Source: Kappaphycus alvarezii (taxonomy: Eukaryota > Rhodophyta > Florideophyceae > Gigartinales > Solieriaceae). Taken from it: a stretch of 64,000 bases of DNA. The stretch is taken from NCBI GenBank assembly GCA_002205965.3, contig NADL03000001.1, forward strand, positions 1,426,001-1,490,000, given 5' to 3'. The first letter of the stretch is position 1. Every line of letters starts with the position of its first letter. The notes beneath the pieces are model-generated. The model was not told the origin of the DNA. It did no database searches and was given only the letters and a program-made list of their open reading frames with translations. Shown piece after piece: positions 32,940 through 42,614 of this stretch. Made by a program: the position numbers and the translations under genes.

Positions 32940-35900
32940 GCCTCAAATGACTTCCTCAGAAACCCGCGAACGGTCCACGCAAGCCACGTCCCTCCCTACG
33001 GTTTACGATGCATTGCACAGCCGCTAAGACCTTCGGACATCTTCGACCGCATACCCGCAAACTGCATGCACAGCCTCGCCATATTACTCATACGGCTTTT
33101 CCGCGCTGCGGCAAACGCACGGAATGCAGATGCAGTCCACGCCACCCTCCTCCGAATACACCTTCTTCCCACTGCAGTTCTGCGACGCTTAATGCGTGGG
33201 GAAGCCGGATGGCGGTCTCAAATAAGGCAAAGCCAAGGACTGCGCGAACGCATCCGCCGTGCCAACGCTGGCGAATGGAATGAACTTTGGACAGAAGCAA
33301 TTCAAGCCCACAAGACCAGAGAAGAGAGAATCGTTAGGCGTCGCCGCCAGCAGACTGACAGTAAGCACGACCCGAAGTTTCGCCGAGCATCCCACTTGGC
33401 AGCAGACGCACAATACGGACGTGCGATGCGCACGCTACATCAGTCGCGCATCGCCGACGTGCGAGACCCGCAGGTTATAGAACGTCTGCAAGAACTGCAC
33501 CCAGCACCGCAGTCTCCGGTGACAGCTATCCAAGCGAGAGACCTTCCGCTCCCGATGGACATCACTGAAGAAGCGGTTATGCGCGCTGTCCGACGCCTTA
33601 ACCCAAACTCCACGCCGGGCCCGGACAGAATGTCCCCGCGGCTCCTTCGTTTGCTGGCCAACACAACCGTGAGTCCCGAAGCAGGAGTGACAGGCATCTC
33701 GGTGCTAACTGCTGTAGTGACGAGATTAGCCCATGGGGACCTTCCAGACGACACAATTCCTTTGATCTCCTCTGCGACGCTGCTGCCCATCCAACCTCGG
33801 CCAGATAAGATTCGCCCCATTGCCATTGGGACGGCCCCTGAGGAGACTTGTAACAAAGGTGCTGCACTGGAAGACACGAGAGAATATCTACACCCCTGCA
33901 GGTGGCCAATGGCGTGCCCTGCGGACTGGATTCCATTGTGCACGATGCACGGAGATTGGTACAGTGCCAGGGCAACAAGGAAGAGTACGCACTAGTGTCC
34001 GTGGATGCACATAATGCCTTCCATCAGTTCTCCAGACAGCGCATAATAAACTTGCTGCCGACCAAGGTACCATCGCTATGTCGTTTTCTGAACATGGTGT
34101 ACGCTCGCAACAAGCCTTCGCTAATTCTGCCTGTGGCGTCTGCACAAGACATCCCTAGCCAAGAAGGGATGCAACAAGGGACCCGGCAAGTATGCTCATG
34201 TTCTCCCTTGTAGTGCATCCATTAGCAACAGAAATTGCGGGGCGAACTCAGCTCAGTCTACACAGATGGTATGCCGATGACTGCACCCTCATAGGCACTC
34301 ATACGGAGCTCGACAAAGCAATCCAGATCCTCAGTGTCAGGGGACCCGATCACGGATTGCATTGAACCCGGCGAAAACACGTCTCTTCTGGCCGCGCCAG
34401 CCTGACAACCGTACATCGCCACTATTGCACCGCTTCCCTAGAGATAACTTTTCCACTGAAGGCATCGACCTCCTCGGCGCCCCGATTGGAACGCCCCAAT
34501 TCATGGAAAACTTTCTCAATGAGAAAATCAGCGGCTGTAAGAACACTTTATCGCTGATCGACGGTATCGGAGACGCTCGTACTCGGTTTCATCTTCACCG
34601 AGTATGTGCCTCGGCATGCAAGCTTCAACATGTGGTGAAGCTAACGCCGCCGGATGTGTCCACTGCCATTGCAATGAGATTTGATGAAGAACAGTTGGAA
34701 TTCTACTCGCGCTCCAATAATGTGCCGATGACCGGTGCAGTTCGACAGCAGGTATCCTTACCTCTGCGATATGGCGGCCATGGCTTCACACCTGTTGCGA
34801 CGCTCAATATCGCAGCGTATGCGGCGAGCATTATTGAAGCCGAGCAACTGCGATGCCCTGACGAGCCCGATGCGTTAGAACACCGTGAGTATAGGTACGC
34901 GGAAGCGGATGGACACCTTCGGGACTTTGTACGACAGCTCCAAGCATCCTTTCCGAACGAACAAGGCAGTCTTCCAGAAGCACTGACAGCGGCCAGCCTT
35001 GCTGCCAAGCCCGATAATCCACACAACGTTCTATATCGAGCCTGGTGCGAGTCGGCAGCAAAGTCCTTCTGGAAGGATGATGAATGGGCGAGATTCCCCA
35101 ACCCCGCAACGCACTCGGAAGAAGATATTCGGCGAAGGATTCGCCGCCAAGCATACATGGGGACGCCTGCAGCAGCGTTCCTGACTGCGCATCCGTCTGC
35201 GGTCAACCGAACGTACGACGAGATGTGGACAGTAATGCTCCGTCGCCATCTGGGAGTGCCCGTATTTGATGACACTGCTCCGCTGCGGTGCGCGGAGTGC
35301 CACAGGCCCATGGACGCTCTAGGAGACCATGCAGCAGACTTATGCAACAAAGGTCTCGGATGGACCAATCACACAGCGGTGGTAAAGGTACTTGGCCGAG
35401 AGCTGTTCAAGGCAGCAGGAGTCAGCGTTCAATACGAAGTGAAGTACCTACTTCCTGGACTGAACGCGCGACCCGCGACATTCTGGTGTACCCAAGGTCT
35501 GATGCAACAAACACCCAGTCCCCTCTCCCAGTGGCGTATGACGTGACTGTATCATCCCCGTTCCAAGAGAGCTATAAGTCAATGGCAGCACGAGAAGCGC
35601 GAGCTGTTGCAAACGCAGCAGGAAAGCGGAAGAAGAGAGACTTAGCTACGAAAGTGGCAGCGATTCCAGGCGAGGCAATGCCGGGACGATCAAGGCTAGG
35701 ATGGGATTTTGTACCACTAGCCTTCGACTCGTTAGGAACACCCTCTTTAGAAACATCCAAGGTTATAGAGACATACGCGGCAGCAGTAGCGTCTCGTAGC
35801 GGATGCTCGACTGGGGGAGTGAAGACCGCCTGTATCAGAAGCTTAGCTACTCAATCTGGTCAACATGTGCAGCATCCGTAATTTGTCGCGCACCGCAACA

Positions 35901-35982
35901 CGCAGAGCTTAGTCACCCAATTCCAACTTAATTTTAAGTACTTTGCAACGTTGCACATTTGGACTGTACACCAATGATAAAA
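32940..35982 (+). pseudogene. Non-LTR retroelement, copy B (RT plus restriction-like endonuclease)
   Basis: The better-preserved plus-strand copy of the family. An N-terminal region (IPANCMHSLAILLIRLFRAA, then an Arg-rich stretch) leads to RT: NSTPGPDRMSPRLLRLL, IQPRPDKIRPIAIGTAP, VSVDAHNAFHQF, and RWYADDCTLIG near 34,270. The C-terminal ORF (34362-35546, 394 aa) has LRCAECHRPMDALGDHAADLC, a His stretch, EVKYLLPGLNARPA, and in a shifted frame AYDVTVSSPF and GWDFVPLAFDSLG. Breaks occur near 33,830, 34,190, 34,360 and 35,480. The 3' UTR from about 35,882 ends in TGATAAAA at 35982. The exact 5' end is not visible. Confidence 0.8.
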
Positions 35983-36364
35983 GGTTACAACAGTACGTAC
36001 TGCAGGTGTTCTCTCAATCTTTGAATTGAAGATATACAGTACTAAGAAAACGGCGTTCCATTTCAGCAGAATCGTTTGATTCACGCTGTAGCGTAAAAGT
36101 CTTATCAGTCAAACTTTACGGCATTGGTATTACGGGTATTAGCAAACGTTCACGGAGCGGGACTGCACTCCATCTGAATGCCGTGAAATTCCGATATTAC
36201 GACTTCCAAAGGCTATGTTTCAGTCACCTCATCGCGGAGCATGCAAACAGAGAACGAAGCTCACGTACATCGATTTCCAACACTCCAAGGAAAGCTCCAG
36301 GACCTGATTGACTTGGCCACTGCAGCTTAGCAACAGCTTTATAATCCTGCATCACTCGGTATCA
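35983..36364. promoter_or_regulatory. Upstream region of the FKBP gene
   Basis: Contains the perfect palindrome CAGTACGTACTG at 35991-36002 and another CAGTAC at about 36,037. No TATA box is evident. It is the only spacer between the retroelement tail and the host gene cluster. Confidence 0.35.
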
Positions 36365-37354
36365 ATGCCTCGAGACGCCTCCACTATTATCGACATCAAC
36401 CTCTCCCAACGCCTCCTATTCGCATCCCGGTCGCTGGAGCCGGAACTTAGTGCGCGAGAAAGATGTATTGACCGACGTTTTGTGTTCTTACTTGTCACTA
36501 CTGCAGCAGCGACGGTATTGCTTGTGCTGCTTCAGGCCCCTTTCATGCTTGGCAAAGCGACGCCGTGCTCGGTCATTCATTAAGTCAGAGAGATGCAGAG
36601 TTGCTAGGCCTCCCATTGCAGTCCCGGCACGTAATGCAAACATCATTCCGACCCGAAATCCGTGGCGAGGCTCTGGCAATCGGCATCGCAGCGATCTACT
36701 AGTTTCAGTTTCTGGGTGCGGCGGGCATTACCGTCCGCGTTTAGAGAAAGGAACAGAGGCCACTGTGCAATACCTAGTTCGAGACTCACACGGAGTTGTA
36801 ATAGATTCTACTGAAGGGAGGGGGAAGGTCAATTTGGTTCTTGGAAAAGGGCAGGTGAGCAAAGCAATTGAATCACATCTCGAGGGAGTTTGCGGTGGAG
36901 AAGTCGTTGCTTTTGAAGCCAACGACCGCTTTTTCACATTTCATGTGTCCCTCGTGGGCTCAGATAGTGGAGATGTCGTGGCTGCGAGACTCGAGTCCCT
37001 GGCCAAGTCGCTGCACGTCGTATCTGGGAGAAAAGGAAAATCATGCACTCATGAATGTCGAAAGCGTGGATTGGCCTGTGTGCCTGATGGCTTCAAAGTA
37101 ATCAACGAGTGTCCCAGGATGAGACGGCTATTTCCGTGCAAATCTTGTGAGACTGCAGCAGCCTGGATCTTCAGGACCTGATATGCCCTGCTACGTTGAA
37201 CGAACAGCACCCCGAGGACATCCGCCGGGAGTTTTGCATGGTCAATCCGGTTGTTGCAAGTGCTACATGTGACGCCATGTACATCCATACGAGACGAATA
37301 TGTCCTTGCGCGCAAATCATCAATAATGGAAGCAGCGAATTGCAGGCAGTGTGA
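36365..37354 (+). CDS. Signal-anchored FKBP-type prolyl isomerase with Cys-rich C-terminal module
   Basis: The model spans several frames. The frame from ATG 36365 gives about 70 residues with a hydrophobic segment RRFVFLLVTTAAATVLLVLL, a type II signal anchor. The next frame (open 36450-37181) carries an FKBP domain, RLEKGTEATVQYLVRDSHGV, VIDSTEGRGKVNLVLGKGQV, and ESHLEGVCGGE, then CTHECRKRGLACVPDGFKVIN and CPRMRRLFPCKSC. A third frame ends with FCMVNPVVASATCDAMYIHT and RRICPC, stopping at 37354. The Cys spacing resembles the module at the end of GT18/MGAT5-like glycosyltransferases in algae, recalled from memory. Together they suggest a folding enzyme in the ER/Golgi lumen. Frame changes mean an unseen intron, sequence errors or decay. 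Confidence 0.6.
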
Positions 37355-37530
37355 TCAATGTCTGTGCAACTGGCAGCCATTAGTCGTTGAGAGGACCAAA
37401 GTTTTGGGAGCGGTACATATTTTACGACATCACGCCCAAGGTTATAGTGATACGCAGGTTCCTACTTGAAGTGCGCTTTAGGACATATCAAGTGTGCATC
37501 AGTTAATTCCACCTACACAACGATGTAGAG

Positions 37531-38481
37531 CTAGGAATGCATAAGCCCTTTCAGCATTGTGTTCATCATCCCTCCCAGTCCAGTAGGCATGGGCGGTTGA
37601 ATTGCAAAGTATTGAGTGCCAATCTTCTTAAGCAATGGCGCAAAAGTTTCATCTCTTTTGAGTTCCGGGTCGTAAGACGATACGACAGACTCAAAAAGCG
37701 GTGCTGCCGATGACTCAAGCCGGCACAACTTGATGACAAGTTCACAAAAATTGGCAAGAGGCGGTGCGGTTGTCGATGCTAATACTTGTTCGCCTTCAAC
37801 TGACGGCCAGCCTTGCAGACTACAATAAGTAGAACGTAAAGTAGCTGCATCTTTGATGTTTCTGTGAAACCAAGTACTTGAGCACTGCCCTAGTCAGTAA
37901 CATAGCTTTCTCATTGGGAAGGGTTCTTTGTTTTGCATACGCATACATTGCTTCGCAAAGCTTGTCGGACTGTCCGAGCAGATGAAGTAACGCTCTGCAA
38001 GTCCAAAGTCGTTGGCCTCGACTGCAGCCAATGCAGCGATGGTGTTGAGGCTTGGGTTGCCGTTCTGCGTTCCAAGGCAATCTTTTCTCGTGCTCCACGC
38101 TACGGCTGCGCGTGCGAATCGCAGCTTTTCTCTTCTAAACTCTGCAACCGTAGAAGCATCCGCATCCGGAAGTAATTCGTAAGCGTCAGCGATGGAGATC
38201 ATAGTGGATACATTAGGCTGAGAAGCTGAAACCTTATAATCCTCGTTATGTTTAACGACAAGAATAGCAAGTGCAGTACCTGCTTGAGTTTGATGCTTTC
38301 GGAGAAGAGTTTTCGCAGCATCCACTAACACTGTTGAAGCGCGTGCTAGATCTACATCACCAGGAGATTTGGGTTTTGTGAGACGATGATGCATCATGCG
38401 AATTGCTTGTTCAGCTCCGTAATAATCGTTAGCGTTAAGGCTACGGTTGTAGCGCTTTTCGAGACTTGTCAAAGATGCCAT
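37531..38481 (-). CDS. GET4: GET4, tail-anchored protein insertion factor
   Basis: The main frame (38481-37894) begins MASLTSLEKRYNRSLNANDY with the alpha-solenoid repeats of Get4: GAEQAIRMMHHRL, AKTLLRKHQTQAGTALAILV, FARAAVAWSTRKD, NPSLNTIAALAAVEANDFGL. A one-base slip at the AAA run 37957-37959 leads into PNEKAMLLTRAVLKYLVSQK, the conserved ARAVLQYL region. The C-terminus lies in a third frame (to 37531): PPLANFCELVIKL, SYDPELKRDETFAPLLKKIG, GGMMNTMLKG. A short intron starting GTTTCACAG after KYL is possible. Get4 binds Get5 in the cytosol and hands tail-anchored proteins to Get3. It is convergent with the FKBP gene and divergent from peptidyl-tRNA hydrolase. Confidence 0.75.
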
Positions 38482-38966
38482 TGTGAACTTTCAGTAGATC
38501 TCTTTCCTGCCGGTAAATCTCTCTTCGATGCTTTAGGTGTGGTCTGCAGAAGTAAACCTTTTTCGTTGTCGCTGGCGTGATCCCATCCACATCCTCACGA
38601 TTCGCGAGTCTCCAAAGTACTGTGTAGTGCGTGACATACTGTACTGTGCAGTACAGTATTTTGCAGGCTATGCCTCTCTAGTAACTATTACTGTAAGCAT
38701 TCTGTTTTACAGTACCATTCTCTGCCCTCATTTTGCCAGGGCCCCTTAGTGTAGAGTACCGTACAGTACAATACAGTACAGTGAATTTCTTCCTCATTCG
38801 TTATCTGCCTTAGAACTGTATCTGCTACAATAAAATCTGTAATGGAAAACAAAATTTTTCGTCCGCTCTCGTTTGGTACTGTACAATGTTGTACAAATGC
38901 CTTCAAACAGGCGGGATGTCTACGGTAAATGTAAAATACTGCGATGGCGGTCGATCCAATGGCGGC
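38482..38966. promoter_or_regulatory. Shared divergent promoter region, GTAC palindromes
   Basis: Lies between GET4 (minus) and peptidyl-tRNA hydrolase (plus). At 38636-38659 two 11-base arms ATACTGTACTG / CAGTACAGTAT form a perfect palindrome with a 2-base centre. Further CAGTAC tracts sit at 38756-38783 and 38876-38895. No clear TATA box. These palindromes are the best candidate regulatory sites in the window, but function is unproven. Confidence 0.5.
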
Positions 38967-39722
38967 ATGAGAAGCACAACGAAGACTGCCTTCTTCACTG
39001 CAAACGCTATCGTCAGTCAGGTATATCATGCAAGACGCTTTTCCGGACAGCGACAATCCATCTGCCGTCCGCATCGACCAGAAGCATCGGCAAGAGCTTC
39101 CGCGGCAGAGCTCAACGTATCAAAACAGCGAAGCGATACCCTAGTCCTCGTGGGCCTAGGAAACCCTGGCCCAAGGTTTGCTGGAACGAGGCATAACGTT
39201 GGCTTCGATATCGTAGAGATATTTGCGCAGCGTCATGGCGGAGCGTTCTCAGTCCAGAAAGGCATTCAAGCGGATGTTGCGGTTGCTCACGTTGGCTCTT
39301 GCACTGTTCACATTGTCAAACCGAGAACATTCATGAACTTATCTGGAGATGCCGTGCGAGCAATACTTCGCAAGACCAATGCACCGCGTGCATCTCTTCT
39401 TGTTGTTGCCGATGATTTGGCTTTGGACGTGGGCAGGCTGCGACTCCGCGCGAAAGGAAGCCCAGGGGGCCACAACGGGCTCAAGAGCATAGAGGCACGT
39501 TTAGGAAGTCGTGAGTACGCTCGTTTAAAAGTGGGGGTTGGAAGTCCGAGCCTTGGGGCAGAGCAATGGAAGGACCATGTATTAACTAAGTTTTCGAAAA
39601 ACGAATCCCGGCGGCTGCAAGAAGTCATGCTTGACTGCATGGAAGTGCTTGATCTCTGGGTCTCGGAGCCTGATATCAACAGAGTCATGAACTACGCAGG
39701 CAACTTAATCGCGAAGAAGTAA
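38967..39722 (+). CDS. Peptidyl-tRNA hydrolase, bacterial type, organelle-targeted
   Basis: Releases tRNA from peptidyl-tRNA that drops off ribosomes. Counting from the ATG at 38967 (251 aa), the first 55 residues are rich in Ser, Thr, Arg and Ala (MRSTTKTAFFTANAIVSQVY) and look like a plastid or mitochondrial transit peptide. The Pth fold follows with every key element: LVGLGNPGPRFAGTRHNVGFD (cut here as two motifs, G-L-G-N-P-G at 63-68 and catalytic His76), FMNLSG with Asn124, VVADDLALDVGRLRLR with the Asp pair at 149-150, and GGHNG with His169-Asn170. The frame also opens at an earlier ATG (38886, 278 aa). The gene is intact and intronless. It ends 35 bases from the end of the GALT gene, which faces it. 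Confidence 0.93.
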   Translation: MRSTTKTAFFTANAIVSQVYHARRFSGQRQSICRPHRPEASARASAAELNVSKQRSDTLVLVGLGNPGPRFAGTRHNVGFDIVEIFAQRHGGAFSVQKGIQADVAVAHVGSCTVHIVKPRTFMNLSGDAVRAILRKTNAPRASLLVVADDLALDVGRLRLRAKGSPGGHNGLKSIEARLGSREYARLKVGVGSPSLGAEQWKDHVLTKFSKNESRRLQEVMLDCMEVLDLWVSEPDINRVMNYAGNLIAKK

Positions 39723-39757
39723 AGCCAATGCAGTTTATCAGTGCTAAGATGGTGACA

Positions 39758-40847
39758 CTACTCAGCGGCAGGGGTATCCCGTTTGTTGTAGTGTTCCTCT
39801 GAACAAGCAGCAAGCCTCGCGGCCGCCTGTTCCGCGGTCAGGTCACGCTGGGCCTCCCAGCATTTCGAACCCAACCATAAACTTTCTAACGGTTGCGCTT
39901 CGGAGCAACGGAGGATAGAAATGCATGTGGAAGTGAGCGTACGGATGAGCTGCGGGGTCAGTTCCATCCTCAGTGGGTGCCTGATGAATGCCCATCGAGT
40001 ACGGAAACAGGGTAGTAAACAAATTGTCGTATCTTGCAGTGACGCGACGGTAAATATCGGCGAGATCTGCTTTCATTTCCGACGTGAAATTGAGCAGGCA
40101 AGGAACGCGGGTCTTTGACATCACAAGAATCTCAAATGGCCAAACCGCCCAAAATGGAACCACAGCAAGGAATGAATCATTTTGACAAACGATTCGCACT
40201 TTTTCCGCTAGCTCAAGTTGTACGTAGTCCTCGAGAAGGTGAGTGCCCTTGGCAACGTGGTACTTCTCTAAGTTTGTGAGCACAGTGCGTGGCTCCTCAG
40301 GAACAAATTCAGATGCCCAGATCTGGCCGTGGGGGTGCTGATTTGAGCACCCCATCATTTCTCCTTTGTTCTCAAATATCTGAACATGGCCAATGTAGGG
40401 AAGCTTAGCCAGTGACGCATATTCGTCCACCCAGGCATCAATCACATGTCTGATCTCATCTACGGTCATTTCAGCAACTGTCAAGTTTAGCTTCGGGGAG
40501 AAGCATACTACCCGGCATTTGCCTTTGACCGCCTTGGCAACGAGAAGGTCATTTGATTCAACGTCACCGACGGAGCCACTTGGCGTGTCCGGCAAGAGAG
40601 CCATGAAGTCATTGTCAAATACGAAGGTTGTGTCATATACCGGATTCTGTATGGTGCCATTCACACGGAAGTTGCCGGGGCCTAGATAATCTTTTGGATC
40701 GTACTCTGGGCGATCATCTGACGGACGTTCCTCAACCGATCCTTGCCAAGGTCGTTTCGCTCGATGCGGAGAGCAGAGGACCCAGCGCCCGCTTAGAGGG
40801 TTATAACGACGGTGGGGGTGCTCATTGTAGTCAAAAGCTGTTGCCAT
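39758..40847 (-). CDS. Galactose-1-phosphate uridylyltransferase (GALT), one frame break near the end
   Basis: Leloir-pathway enzyme that swaps UMP between UDP-glucose and galactose-1-phosphate in the cytosol. The main frame (40847-39843, 334 aa) shows RRYNPLSGRWVL (13-24), SPHRAKRPWQG (26-36), the active-site GCSNQHPHGQIW with nucleophilic His173, and a late HFHMHFYPPLLR. It then stops after FEMLGGPA. With one G fewer in the GGG/CCC run at 39850-39858 the frame continues EAQRDLTAEQAAARL to a stop at 39758, exactly as family members do. So the true protein is about 360 aa and this copy holds a 1-base insertion, real or artefact. No intron. In a red alga the enzyme would also feed galactan and floridoside metabolism. 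Confidence 0.93.
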
Positions 40848-41674
40848 ATTGTTGGTCCTTGATGAACGATCTTGATCTCCGCGACGAGGAAGTCCGACTC
40901 TCAGCAGTCCAGAGTAGGATGCACTGCAATCAAGAGGAGGGAAGCACGATTTATCACCTTTGTGGCGACGGTGCGATGGATAAACAGTATATAACGTAAT
41001 TATCTGATAATCGAAAGGGGGCTAGTAGAATTCAATCACGGACTCGGCTGAATGGGATAGGCAATGATTATCTCGGTAAAAATGATATCAAGGTCTACGT
41101 GTACGTAGTTCTTGGCAAAATACCATTGGTGGAAAGGAGCTGGGAACTAATTCTACGCATTGGTATCCTACTACTGTACGGTATGTAGGAATGGACATTA
41201 CGCTTCCCGCAAAAAATATAAGACCACCAACGTGCTTGCCATAGAGCGCAGAAAGAGACCCAAATTAAAACCAAATCTGGCAAATTCTGCTCATTTCATA
41301 ACCGCACTGTAAGTCCTAAAACTCAGGCAAATTGGATAGTTTTAAATACAAAATTCTTCGAGTCGGCTTCCTCTGCGAAATAAAAGTAATACCGCAAGCC
41401 AGCTTCATTTACAGTACTTCAAGCCAAGAGCATTCTACAGTGCGCGAAATTCACTTAGCCCCACCGCCATCTCCATCTGCCCTCCCTCAACGAAGGCACG
41501 CAGCACTCGGAAAACCAATCCCCAAACTACTTTTCGGTGCTGAATCGAACCGTAAATTTGGTTCTTTAAAAATCTAGATGGGAAGAGCGCTATGAACAAA
41601 AATCTGCAAAGGCCACACTAAAGCCGCGAAACTAATTAGACCCATGACTTTTATTCCATCGCAAAATACGCAAC
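40848..41674. other. GALT upstream region and spacer
   Basis: The first 250 bases should hold the GALT promoter. A few ACTGTAC-like motifs occur (near 41,173 and 41,413). Small frames at 41095-41283 (minus) and 41332-41577 (plus) show no recognised domain. Near 41,575-41,635 there may be a degenerate terminal repeat of the Tc1 relic (TCTAG...CTGCAAA, compare 42,790-42,830 on the other strand). Confidence 0.35.
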
Positions 41675-42614
41675 TCAGTACTTGGTCTCTCCTCCTTTCG
41701 CATCAATGGTATCTAACAACCTCCTCGGAATACTACGGTATGACTTAACAGATAGTCAGTCGAAAATGACGTCGAGGCATCGATCAAGGCACTCTTAAGC
41801 TCCTGCACATTTTTTACTGCTTCCCCCTCTTGTAAACCGCCCGATCCAAAATCCTCTGTGCATTCTCAATTATGTTCGCGTCAGCGGACCTCGCAGGCCA
41901 AAGCAGCACGGGAATAGACTTCTCCTGGAGCCACCGACGGGTCTCCCCAGAGGTATAGATAGGGGAATTATCTTGTTGAAATAACCGTACCGGCTGCTCT
42001 CCAAATGTTTCTGCGGCAAATAGGAGGATTTCACCAGTCAGGGCACTGCAATACTTTCTCGACTTCTGGTATCCTTCGGAAATAATCAATTCGGAAACAC
42101 TGTAGTAAGAAAAGGCCCGCAAACTATGAGCGAAACTCCACACTGTTGACGAGTAGAAAATCGTTTCGGTTCCGTCCTCAAATAATATCACTAATAGCTC
42201 ACATCATTCGGCCCGTCGAGGTTAAACTTCTTTTCATCGGAAAATATCACATTTTTTAGGTCTGGGTGACCTCTGCTGATATTTAGCCTAGCCCACTGAA
42301 GCCTTCCCTCCTTATGGCGCGGGAGCGTTTGCGGGACCTTGTTCATCTTCCTGTACTTGAGATGATCACAACTAGAGAGAACCTGTTGCACTCGTCGTCT
42401 CGAAACTGTCAAATAGAGGGCCACACGCAACTCGTTTGCATTCATTTCCCCCTTCGAGGCATCTAGAATCAACCTCCTTTTTGCGGCCTCTGTCAATTTG
42501 CGAGGCTTTCGGGTCTTTTTTTTCTGCATTAACCATCGTACCTCTTCTTAGAAACCTCCCCGCCGTTTTCCGGTCGCGGTTGATGATCAGAGAAATCTCT
42601 CTTTCCGAAAGCAT
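41675..42614 (-). pseudogene. Tc1-family transposase (DD34E), broken
   Basis: Read from 42614: helix-turn-helix region (MLSEREISLIINRDRKTAGR, RRRVQQVLSS), then IFSDEKKFNLDGPND with the first catalytic Asp, then after a break near 42190 RLFQQDNSPIYTS with the second Asp, WPARSADANIIEN with the Glu 34 residues later, and a C-terminus ending DTIDAKGGETKY at 41675. The spacing is DD34E, typical of Tc1. The usual SPDLNPIEN is altered to SADANIIEN, and several frame changes show it is dead. Confidence 0.82.

Noticed and set aside
34703..35368. Minus-strand 221-aa frame
   Set aside because: Antisense shadow of the C-terminal ORF of non-LTR copy B.
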